A DNA stretch of 32,594 nucleotides. Source: Gammaproteobacteria bacterium. GTDB taxonomy: Bacteria; Pseudomonadota; Gammaproteobacteria; GCA-001735895. Location: assembly GCA_014382695.1 (NCBI GenBank), contig JACNJF010000156.1, positions 1 to 32,594 on the forward strand, read 5' to 3'. Shown in pieces: positions 25,277 to 32,594 of the stretch (its first letter is position 1; every line of letters starts with the position of its first letter). The translations under genes and the position numbers were made by a program. A model generated the notes under the pieces. The model had not been told where the DNA came from, searched no databases, and worked only from the letters and a program-made list of their open reading frames with translations.

Positions 25277-25473
25277 TCAATGAATACCGTTTATGCCGCT
25301 GGTTTCACCGCCTTCCGCCATCGCCTGTAGATGAGCCGATGCCGCTGTACCCGCTTCGGAGTGAAATGACTGCCATGGGTCTGGTTGGTCATCGAGATGG
25401 ATAAATCCTGAGCCGCAGCATTGGCGATGGAGGCAGCGGAAATGGCGAGGGCCAGTAAAGTCTTTTGTATGAT
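25277..25473 (-). pseudogene. Decayed spondin-domain protein gene
   Basis: Two reading frames together give a secreted spondin-domain N-terminus. Frame one (upper part) gives a signal peptide (IIQKTLLALAISAASIANAAAQ) and SISMTNQTHGSHFTP. Then, at about 25356, a shifted frame continues EAGTAASAHLQAMAEGG before a stop. Bacterial spondin proteins have this order with about a dozen extra residues between the two blocks, so a deletion that also shifted frame has occurred. The expected start codon after the AGGGAG ribosome site (25477-25482) reads ATC ATA rather than ATG. The remaining C-terminal part is absent. The nearby FNR box suggests former anaerobic control. Confidence 0.65.
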
Positions 25474-25512
25474 GCGCTCCCTGATTGTTGATGGATTCGA
25501 GGGACACAGCAT

Positions 25513-25997
25513 GCGCTGCAGATGTTGTTAGAAGATCACGCAGTTATCACGAAAGTATAACATCTGCTTTTTGATGTAAATCAACGCGGCTGCTAATCGG
25601 GAATAGTCAGGGGGGTTAGCCAGTATCTTGTGGGTTTTCGAACCGATCAGCTTGCGTCGGATGCAAAAATATTTCGGTTGTTCAGGAATGGATTATCAGC
25701 ACAGAATCTGGTAGCGAAAAAGGTGCAAAAATCAGTCCTTGAGAGGGATTAGTGCGTTTAAAAAATTTGATAGTGCAGGAAGTAGTCCGGATAATAACAA
25801 TATCCACTAATTTTGAGTGGATAGCTTCATGGTTTAAAAAAACGGGCCAGCAAAACCCTGAGTATGGCTTATAATATGAGGCACTTTCAGATGATGCAGA
25901 AATCCTTTGCCATGTCTGGGGTTTTATGTGTCGCACTTCAACGTTGAGTCCGCACCTTTTGAACGGTGTTCTTATTCGCAACAAGCATTAGAGATAT
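25513..25997. other. Intergenic region holding an FNR box
   Basis: Apart from the FNR-type site at 25571-25584, I see no gene with family features. An antisense open frame at 25682-25984 codes for nothing recognisable. The ribosome site for the downstream Cache/PAS gene is weak. Confidence 0.5.
25571..25584. promoter_or_regulatory. Perfect FNR/ANR box
   Basis: TTGATGTAAATCAA matches the TTGAT-N4-ATCAA consensus exactly. On the minus strand a GATAAC at 25543-25548 lies at the distance expected of a -10 when FNR is centred at -41.5. A better -10, TATACT at 25554-25559, is closer and would make FNR a repressor. The gene it would control is the decayed spondin gene; the plus-strand gene starts over 400 bp away. 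Confidence 0.65.
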
Positions 25998-27968
25998 ATG
26001 ATCGCAGAGATTAGGGATGTCAGTGTGGAAAAAAAGATCAAACCATACTGGTTAATGCGTCGTATCCTGTGGCCGGTGTTCGTTGGCTTGCTGTTGCTGG
26101 TGTCGATTTCACTGTTTATATTCATCCGCCTTGTGCTGAATAATGCGCAGCTGGAAGTGAATTATGACAGCGCCAGTATGAAGACCAAGTGGGAAACCGA
26201 CCTGTTTCACCACGAGATCAAGCTGAATGCGCTGGGTCATGGGCTGGCGCGCAATGCCGGGATGCGCCAGGCAATCGAGTCAGGCGACCGCGCACAGTTG
26301 CTCCAGATTGGTTTGCCTTTGTACGAGGCGTATAAAAAACAGTTTTTGATAGATACCATGGCCATAGTCAGCCATGATAGCCGCGTGCTGGTGCGGTTTC
26401 ATTTACTCGAGGCGCATAGTGGCACGCTCAATAATTCCACTATCAACATGGCAATCCCCAGCGGCGGCGTGGCGAACGGCATCGCCATCGGCATGCAAGA
26501 CAGGCTGTTGAACCGCTCGGTCACACCTGTTTATGAACAGGACAGGCTGCTGGGTTATATCATCGTGGGTGAAACTCTTGATAAGTTACTACAGCATCTC
26601 GATGAGGCTTTTGCTGTCAAGCATATCGCCCTGCTGGACAAGGGTTTCCTGTCCCGGCACAAGATGACAGAAGTCATCGATGAAGAATATCACCCGATTG
26701 ATATGGCGCGTTTTCCTTCGCTGGTTTTGTTCAGCAACAGCATGGTTAATATCCCCGAGCCTTTGCTACACGGGATAGAAAGCGACACCCTGGATAACAT
26801 CGGAGTGGGTAACATCATCAAAGATGGAAACCGACTGTATGCGCTAGGCAGCCTGCCAATTAAGCTGGAGAATGGCGAGAAGGCGGGTGTTATCCTGACC
26901 CTGCGTGATATCACTGAACAACAGCAGAATCTGCAAAACTCAATTGTACAGACCTCGCTTATCAGCCTCCTGCTTATGGCTGGTTTGTTTATTTTTCTCT
27001 ATCGGATTACCGGCCAGGCTGAGAAAAAACTGATCTCAAGTTACGAAGAGCTGAAGCAAGTCTGGTCCCGGCTGGATCGGGGCGTGCAATACTGGAATGA
27101 CTCATTGAATGCGATTAAAGATCCTGTATTCATCCACGATGCCGAGTTTCGCATTGTGCGCGCCAACCAGGCGTATGCTGAACGCGCCGGTATGGAACTG
27201 GAGGCTATCATCGGTCTGCGCTATCACCATTGTTTCCCCCGCAGCGACAAACCCATGCCCGAGTGTGTGCTCGGTCTGCAATCCGATATTTATGATGAAG
27301 AGGAGCACGAGATAACCTTGCCTGACGGCACTGTTTATCGATCGCGTGCGTATGTCACACGAGATCGCAACGGTGCTTATATGCACGCCGTGCATATCAT
27401 GCTGGATATTACCCGGGAGCGTGAAAGAGAAAAACTGGTGAGTGATAGCGCCGCCAGACTGGGCAGTATCATGCGCGCCGTACCGGTGGGTGTCGGCTTG
27501 CTGAAACAGCGTGTATTTCAGTATGTAAATGAAAACGTTTGTGCCATTACGGGTTATGCCCGTGATGAGCTGATCGGCCAGTCGAGCAGAATTCTGTATG
27601 CCGATGATGACGAGTTCGAGCGTGTAGGGCGCGAAAAATACGCAGCCCTAAGGGATATCGGGGTTGGCGAGATCGAAACCCGATTGCGGCGCAAGGATGG
27701 TGAAATCATCGATGTAAAGATCAGCTCGGTCGCTATCGACAGCAGTGACCTGGATCAGGGGGTTACTTTCACACTGACAGATATCACCTACAGCAAGGCA
27801 CAGGAAAAAAGGCTGAGGACGCAACTGGAAGAGTTGCAGCGCTTCGAGAAAGTTTCCGTTGGCAGGGAAAAGCGTATCAAGGAGCTCAGGGACGAGATGT
27901 CTTCCCTGAAGAATCGGCTCAATGAAAAATGTAATATGAAGCTGACAGGAGACCGGCATGAGTCATGA
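25998..27968 (+). CDS. Membrane Cache-PAS-PAS sensor without output domain
   Basis: 656 residues. TM helix 1 spans about 23-45, and a periplasmic region (about 46-315) fits a double-Cache type sensor (SHDSRVLVRFH, VTPVYEQDRLLGYIIVGE). TM helix 2 spans about 319-337. Two PAS domains follow (about 365-472 and 485-597), then a C-terminal coiled coil with FEKVSVGREKRIKELRDEM, a motif I recall at the ends of PAS proteins that signal to a separate partner. No kinase, GGDEF, EAL or HD-GYP domain is present. The next gene overlaps by 11 bp and has closely similar PAS domains, so it is the likely output partner. PAS1 keeps a Cys pair (YHHCFP...PMPEC) shared with that partner. Confidence 0.88.
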   Translation: MIAEIRDVSVEKKIKPYWLMRRILWPVFVGLLLLVSISLFIFIRLVLNNAQLEVNYDSASMKTKWETDLFHHEIKLNALGHGLARNAGMRQAIESGDRAQLLQIGLPLYEAYKKQFLIDTMAIVSHDSRVLVRFHLLEAHSGTLNNSTINMAIPSGGVANGIAIGMQDRLLNRSVTPVYEQDRLLGYIIVGETLDKLLQHLDEAFAVKHIALLDKGFLSRHKMTEVIDEEYHPIDMARFPSLVLFSNSMVNIPEPLLHGIESDTLDNIGVGNIIKDGNRLYALGSLPIKLENGEKAGVILTLRDITEQQQNLQNSIVQTSLISLLLMAGLFIFLYRITGQAEKKLISSYEELKQVWSRLDRGVQYWNDSLNAIKDPVFIHDAEFRIVRANQAYAERAGMELEAIIGLRYHHCFPRSDKPMPECVLGLQSDIYDEEEHEITLPDGTVYRSRAYVTRDRNGAYMHAVHIMLDITREREREKLVSDSAARLGSIMRAVPVGVGLLKQRVFQYVNENVCAITGYARDELIGQSSRILYADDDEFERVGREKYAALRDIGVGEIETRLRRKDGEIIDVKISSVAIDSSDLDQGVTFTLTDITYSKAQEKRLRTQLEELQRFEKVSVGREKRIKELRDEMSSLKNRLNEKCNMKLTGDRHES

Positions 27969-30399
27969 AAAGGATTTAAGAGCCCTTCAGCTCGAAGTCA
28001 AACGCCTTAAAGTAGCGCTGAAGAACGTCGATAAACTCGAACAGCAGCGCGAGCAGTCACGCCACGCCATGCTGAGTATGCTGGAAGACCTTGAGGAAAG
28101 CCGTCAGACCATAGAGCATGCCAAGCGGGAATGGGTGGACGCTTTTGATGCGATGATTGACCCTGTCTTTATTCACGATGCCGAGTTTCGCGTGGTGCGC
28201 GCCAACCAGGCTTATATAACGCGGGCGGGAAAAACTTACGAGGAGGTTATCGGGCAGTATTATTATCACTGTTTTCCAGAAAATGACGAGCCGCTGGCTT
28301 CCTGTAAAAAGAAATTAGTCGCCAATGACTCGGTTTTTGAAGACGAGGAAATCGAGCTGGACAGCGGTGAGATATTTCTGTCGCGGGCTTTCGCCATTCG
28401 TGACGATAGCGGTAATTACGTGCATTCCATTCACATCATGCAAAATGTGACAGCAGAGCGAATGGCCATGCGCGTGCTGAAGGAAAACGAGGCCATGCTC
28501 GACAGTATTTTAAGAGCATCGGAAGCAGGTATTATGCTGGTTATCGACAGAAACGCGCACTTTGTGAATGATGCTTTATGCGAGTTAACGGGTTATGCGT
28601 ACAAGGAGCTTGTCGGTAGCAGTACACGCATGCTTTATTGTGATGATGCCGAGTTCGAGCGGGTCGGACAAGATCTGTATCCGCAACTGTTGCAAAAAGG
28701 CAGTGCCGAAACGGAAACCTGTTTCAAGCACAAACAGGGGCAGTCACTGGATGTTTGGGTGAAGGGCAGTCAGGTCGATAAGCATGATCCTGCACAGGGC
28801 GCAATTCTTACTATCATGGATATCAGCGAGAGAAAGAAATCGGCAAGAATGCTGGAAGAAAACGAAGAAAAATTCCGCAAGATGACAGCAACGGCGCAGG
28901 ATGCCATCCTGATGATGGATAGCCAGGGGAAAATCAGTTATTTTAATCCGGCCGCCGAAAAAATATTTGGTTACAGTGCCGATGAAATACTGGGTCATAA
29001 TTTACACGATGTCATTACGCCGGAACGTTATCGGTCGGATGCCAGAAAAGGTTTTGAAAAATTCAGGGAAACGGGCGAAGGCGCTGTACTGGGCAGAATC
29101 TTGAATCTTGAAGCTTTGCGTAGGGATGGTAGCGAGTTTCCGGTCGAGTTGTCGATATCGGCCATGCGGCTTAACGGTGAATGGATTGCGGTGGCTTTCT
29201 TACGTGACATTACCCAGCGTTTTGAAATGGAAAAAAAAATGCGGCAAGAAAACCGTGCGCGGCGCGTAATCAGTGCCAGCAACTCGGCTCTGATACATGC
29301 CGGCGATGAAGCTACCCTGCTGAATACTATTTCTAAACTGATCGTTGCCGAGGAAACTTACCCGCTGGCGTGGGTGGTGCTGTCCGACGAGGATGAGGGG
29401 CAGCATTACCGGGTGGCGGCCTATTCCGGCTTGATCGGAGCAAATGAGCTGGAGGGGCTGGGCAACACCTGGGCAAATACAGAACATGGCCAGGGGCCCG
29501 CCGCCAGGGCTATCCGTGAATGCAGTCGCCAGCTGGTCACCGATGCTCAGCGCAGCGAGCCCTGTGAGACCTGCCGCAAAATGGCGACTAAATATGATTA
29601 CCATTCCATACTCAGCATGCCGCTGAAACTGACGGGTAGTGACGACTGTTTTGGGGCGCTGACGATCACCGCGAAAGGTCTGGAGGATTTCTCGCCAGAG
29701 GAAGTCGAACTGCTGCAGGAGCTGGCGGATGACCTGGCGTACGGCATAATAGCGCTGCGCACGAACATCGCACGCGACGAGGCCGAGCGGCAGCAACACA
29801 TCATATTGGAGAAACTCAAAACCAATATGATCAGCACGGTGCAGGCGATGGCCGACACTGTTGAAGTGCGTGATCCCTATACCGCAGGCCACCAGCGTAC
29901 TGTGGCCGAGCTATCGAGCGCTATCGCTATTGAGATGGGGCTACCCGACAACGAGGTTGAAGGTATCAGGATCGCGGCCACTATTCATGACCTTGGCAAG
30001 ATTTACGTGCCTTCGGAAATCCTGAGCAAGCCAGGGCGAATTACACCGATAGAGTTTGAACTGATCAAGACGCATAGCCAGGTGGGTTATGACATTCTGA
30101 AGAATATCGACTTCCCCTGGCCGATAGCCGACATGGTGCGGCAGCATCACGAGCGCATCGACGGTTCGGGTTATCCGCAGGGGCTGAAAGGCGACAGGAT
30201 CAGCCAGGGAGCAAAAATCATCGCTGTCGCTGACGTCACCGAGGCCATCGCTTCACACCGTCCTTACCGGGCTGCACTGGGTATAGATTTTGCGCTCAAA
30301 ACCGTGGAGAAGGATCGCGGTACCGCGTTTCAGGCGGAAGTAGTCGATGCCTGCCTCAGGTTGTTCCGTGAAAAAGGCTACAAGCTTGATTTACACTAA
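27958..30399 (+). CDS. PAS-PAS-PAS-GAF-HD-GYP protein, probable c-di-GMP phosphodiesterase
   Basis: 813 residues, soluble. An N-terminal coiled coil (about 5-55) is followed by PAS1 (60-165), PAS2 (175-292), PAS3 (303-420), GAF (about 435-600) and HD-GYP (about 620-800) with HDLGK at 677-681 and HHERIDGSGYP at 730-740. All catalytic residues are visible, so hydrolysis of c-di-GMP is likely. PAS1 and PAS2 resemble those of the overlapping upstream membrane sensor (shared DPVFIHDAEFR, RANQAY, DAEFERVG-type blocks), showing domain duplication. AGGAG lies 7 nt before its ATG. The coiled coils of the two proteins may form the signal link. Confidence 0.92.
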   Translation: MSHEKDLRALQLEVKRLKVALKNVDKLEQQREQSRHAMLSMLEDLEESRQTIEHAKREWVDAFDAMIDPVFIHDAEFRVVRANQAYITRAGKTYEEVIGQYYYHCFPENDEPLASCKKKLVANDSVFEDEEIELDSGEIFLSRAFAIRDDSGNYVHSIHIMQNVTAERMAMRVLKENEAMLDSILRASEAGIMLVIDRNAHFVNDALCELTGYAYKELVGSSTRMLYCDDAEFERVGQDLYPQLLQKGSAETETCFKHKQGQSLDVWVKGSQVDKHDPAQGAILTIMDISERKKSARMLEENEEKFRKMTATAQDAILMMDSQGKISYFNPAAEKIFGYSADEILGHNLHDVITPERYRSDARKGFEKFRETGEGAVLGRILNLEALRRDGSEFPVELSISAMRLNGEWIAVAFLRDITQRFEMEKKMRQENRARRVISASNSALIHAGDEATLLNTISKLIVAEETYPLAWVVLSDEDEGQHYRVAAYSGLIGANELEGLGNTWANTEHGQGPAARAIRECSRQLVTDAQRSEPCETCRKMATKYDYHSILSMPLKLTGSDDCFGALTITAKGLEDFSPEEVELLQELADDLAYGIIALRTNIARDEAERQQHIILEKLKTNMISTVQAMADTVEVRDPYTAGHQRTVAELSSAIAIEMGLPDNEVEGIRIAATIHDLGKIYVPSEILSKPGRITPIEFELIKTHSQVGYDILKNIDFPWPIADMVRQHHERIDGSGYPQGLKGDRISQGAKIIAVADVTEAIASHRPYRAALGIDFALKTVEKDRGTAFQAEVVDACLRLFREKGYKLDLH

Positions 30400-30742
30400 T
30401 GGCGTAGCTGAATTCAACACCGACAGACGTGGCTTCATCGATCGGCGCATCGGTAATGGGTAGAAATCTTTGACCTGATTTGTCTTCGCCCGAGGAGCTG
30501 CCAGCTCTTTGGTCATCACCAGAGGTAAAGACTGGGGGCGTTTACTCCCTGGCCCAAAGGGAGGCTTACGGCATTCCTGCATCAGAACTTTGTGATGGCC
30601 GTACCCAAATCGCGTCGAGTACACAATTCTTAACAATTGCGCAGTTGTTACCGCGAGTGTCACCTGTGATACTATTTTTTGATTTTAATCAGCCGCTAAT
30701 CCAGCCTGCTGCCAGACTGGCATTATTGAATCCTTACCCAGC
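30400..30742. other. Intergenic region of unknown content
   Basis: I see no plus-strand gene. A minus-strand open frame (30391-30663) codes for a basic, proline-rich 90-residue product without recognisable family or start signals; it may be a remnant. The stretch AACAATTGCGCAGTTGTT around 30632-30649 is a near-perfect palindrome (AACAA-CTGC type arms), a possible operator. No terminator or promoter is clear. Confidence 0.4.
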
Positions 30743-30751
30743 GTGATAACA

Positions 30752-31423
30752 ATGACTCGAACTCAGCCTCTTAGCCGTTATAAAGTACCGACCCTATTCG
30801 CACTATTAGCCGTACTGGCTCTGGCCGGCTGTCAAACCATGTATTACGGCGCGATGGAAAAAATCGGTGTCGAGAAACGCGATATCATGGTTGATCGAGT
30901 GGATAACGCACGCGCAGCGCAACAGGAAGCCAGAGAGCAATTCAGCTCGGCACTGGATAAGTTTATCGCGGTGACGAATTATTCCGGTGCTGAACTGGAG
31001 AAGCAGTACCGCATCCTCAAGGATGAATACGAAGAGAGTCAGTCGCGTGCCGAAGCGGTTCGTGAGCGTATCCAGTCGGTGGAAGATGTTGCTGGCGCAC
31101 TGTTCACAGAATGGAGTGAAGAGATCAAGCTGTATTCCAGTGCTGATTTGCGCCGTGCGAGTCAACAGCAGCTGAATTCAACTAAAAAGTCTTACTCAAA
31201 GTTAATGCTGGCGATGCAGTCTGCGGAAAAGAAGATTGAGCCGGTACTCGCCGCGTTTAACGACCGGGTACTGTTTTTAAAGCACAATCTGAATGCCAAC
31301 GCGATTGCATCGCTGAAGAACCAGCGCCAATCGGTAGAGGTTGATATTCAGGCATTGATTAAAGACATGAACCGTTCGATTGCGGAAGCGGACAGCTTTA
31401 TACAATCCATGTCCGGCGAGTAA
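30752..31423 (+). CDS. DUF2959 family lipoprotein
   Basis: About 223 residues from the ATG at 30752; a GTG three codons earlier is the alternative, and neither has a good ribosome site. Basic n-region, hydrophobic core and lipobox LAGC mark it as a lipoprotein. The mature part begins with YYGAMEKIGVEKRDIMVDRVDNA, the DUF2959 signature, followed by long helices with heptads (about 45-220). Function unknown; probably a periplasmic helical-bundle lipoprotein. The next gene starts 3 bp after it, so they are likely co-transcribed. Confidence 0.87.
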   Translation: MTRTQPLSRYKVPTLFALLAVLALAGCQTMYYGAMEKIGVEKRDIMVDRVDNARAAQQEAREQFSSALDKFIAVTNYSGAELEKQYRILKDEYEESQSRAEAVRERIQSVEDVAGALFTEWSEEIKLYSSADLRRASQQQLNSTKKSYSKLMLAMQSAEKKIEPVLAAFNDRVLFLKHNLNANAIASLKNQRQSVEVDIQALIKDMNRSIAEADSFIQSMSGE

Positions 31424-31426
31424 ACT

Positions 31427-32050
31427 ATGGATTATCAAAAAGTCCTGTTCCTGATCGTCGTTGCTGGTTTTATCGCGTATCACCTGTATCGCAGGAAAAT
31501 GCGTAACAGCCGCCAGCATTTGATTGATAGCTATCAGTTTCCAGAGGCGATCGCGCGCAAGGTGATGGAAAAATATCCGCATCTGAGTGAGCATCAGGCC
31601 GCACTGGTGATGGATGGATTAAGAACCTATTTCCATATATCCAATCGTGCGGGTATGAAAATGGTGTCAATGCCGTCACAGGTTGTCGATGTGGCCTGGC
31701 ATGAGTTTATTCTGTTTACCCGGGAATACGAGCATTTTTGTCGTAGAGCACTGGGTCGATTTCTACACCATATCCCGGCTGAAGCGATGGAGTCACCGAC
31801 CAGGGCGCAAAGCGGAATTAAATCGGCATGGGCCCTGTGCTGTCAACGCGAGAACATTCTAGCCCACGAACCAACCCGCTTGCCGGTTCTGTTCGCACTG
31901 GATGCCGCACTCGACATCCCCGATGGATTCAGTTACACGCTGGACTGCACCACCTCGACAGGTGCCAGTTTCTGTGCCAGCCATATTGGCTGTGGTTCTG
32001 CGCCGGACACAAAACACGAGCGCGATATACACAGCTGTGGTGGGGAGTAG
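31427..32050 (+). CDS. Membrane-anchored protein of unknown function with GRDP-like core
   Basis: 207 residues. An N-terminal membrane helix (about 5-21) precedes a helical soluble part with MPSQVVDVAWHEFILFTREYEHFC, resembling the core of glycine-rich-domain (GRDP-like) proteins, where W-H and Y-x-x-F-C residues are conserved. The C-terminus is Cys/His/Gly-rich (CTTSTGASFCASHIGCG, then HSCGGE) and could bind metal. Function unknown. It starts 3 bp after the DUF2959 lipoprotein gene. Confidence 0.75.
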   Translation: MDYQKVLFLIVVAGFIAYHLYRRKMRNSRQHLIDSYQFPEAIARKVMEKYPHLSEHQAALVMDGLRTYFHISNRAGMKMVSMPSQVVDVAWHEFILFTREYEHFCRRALGRFLHHIPAEAMESPTRAQSGIKSAWALCCQRENILAHEPTRLPVLFALDAALDIPDGFSYTLDCTTSTGASFCASHIGCGSAPDTKHERDIHSCGGE

Positions 32051-32167
32051 ATCCCGGGCAGTTGAAATTTTAATGATCGCTGATCGGTTACAATGTGATT
32101 CATTGTATTGATTGTGGTGAGTATTATTTTCTGCGTTTGGGGGCAATATGAACTCAGGTAGTGAAAG

Positions 32168-32594
32168 ATGAATGTTGGGATCTATATTTATGATCAGGCA
32201 GAGGTGCTTGACTTCTCTGGTCCCTATGAGGTTATTTCCACCGCTTCCCGGGTTTGTACAGGCGATTTGCCGTTAACGGTTTTTCTGGTTGCTGAGTCGA
32301 CCGATATCGTGACTGCAAGAGCCGGATTCCGGGTGCTTCCCGACTATGGTTTTAAGTATCATCCGCCAATCGACGTGTTAATCGTCGCTGGTGGAGTGCA
32401 CACAGATGAGATGAAAAAACCACAGGTGATCGACTGGATTGCACAGCAGGGCGCTAGTGCATCTATCGTGGCTTCCGTATGTACCGGCGCGTTTTTGCTG
32501 GCTAAGGCGCAGCTTATCCAGGCCCACAGGGTAACGACACACTGGGAAGACATTGCCGATTTGAGGCAAATGTTTCCAGCTCTGGAAGTGCTTG
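32168..32594 (+). CDS. DJ-1/PfpI superfamily protein (partial, cut by window edge)
   Basis: The frame starts at the ATG 32168-32170 and runs off the window after 142 codons. It shows the class I glutamine amidotransferase-like fold of DJ-1/PfpI proteins: VLDFSGPYEV (13-22), DVLIVAGG (69-76), and the nucleophile elbow SVCTGAFLLA with Cys105, followed by THWED. The LDFSGP form is shared by isonitrile hydratases and by the N-terminal domains of GlxA-type AraC regulators. Whether a helix-turn-helix domain follows cannot be seen. Confidence 0.88.
   Translation, partial: MNVGIYIYDQAEVLDFSGPYEVISTASRVCTGDLPLTVFLVAESTDIVTARAGFRVLPDYGFKYHPPIDVLIVAGGVHTDEMKKPQVIDWIAQQGASASIVASVCTGAFLLAKAQLIQAHRVTTHWEDIADLRQMFPALEVL

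Noticed and set aside
25682-25984. Minus-strand 100-codon frame in the FNR-box spacer
   Set aside because: No ribosome site, domain or signal peptide; composition looks random.

Overview
The window looks like chromosomal DNA of a gammaproteobacterium, probably a chemolithoautotroph. Evidence for this is a proteobacterial-type phosphoribulokinase (Calvin cycle), a nine-haem c-type cytochrome, a periplasmic DsrE-like protein, and Gram-negative core genes (gltA, hemH, priA, argS) with lipoproteins and outer-membrane proteins. No tRNA, rRNA, CRISPR array or intact mobile element was found.

Left part (1-8800). A nine-haem cytochrome with two tandem Ig-like repeats ends at a strong terminator. Facing it is a four-gene minus-strand operon: MbnP-like copper protein, MbnH-like di-haem enzyme, a beta-barrel protein with an N-terminal CSTC motif, and a small lipoprotein. 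MbnP/MbnH is the pair in which MbnH oxidises a tryptophan of MbnP to kynurenine to build a copper site. A DyP-type peroxidase lies upstream.

Middle part (8800-19200). Phosphoribulokinase has its own terminator. It is followed by a periplasmic DsrE-like protein translationally coupled to a TatD-family hydrolase, which converges with citrate synthase so tightly that the two stop codons share a CTAG. Next is a minus-strand run: hemH, then four tightly packed genes for a coiled-coil protein, a one-TM OmpA-domain protein with a Roadblock/longin-like cytosolic domain and four BON-like repeats, a Ras/Rab-like small GTPase, and an HD-GYP phosphodiesterase. I consider this four-gene set the best candidate for an undescribed system: a GTPase module reaching peptidoglycan and coupled to c-di-GMP turnover.

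Right part (19200-32594). The divergent hemH-priA spacer carries a cluster of three DnaA boxes beside AT-rich DNA. priA, argS and a SPOR-domain protein follow, then an SCP2-like protein, and on the opposite strand a DUF1499 protein and a YajD-type HNH protein. A decayed spondin-domain gene lies below a perfect FNR/ANR box. Next come two overlapping signalling genes: a membrane Cache-PAS-PAS protein without an output domain, and a soluble PAS-PAS-PAS-GAF-HD-GYP protein. A DUF2959 lipoprotein, a small membrane-anchored protein, and a DJ-1/PfpI-family gene cut by the window edge close the region.
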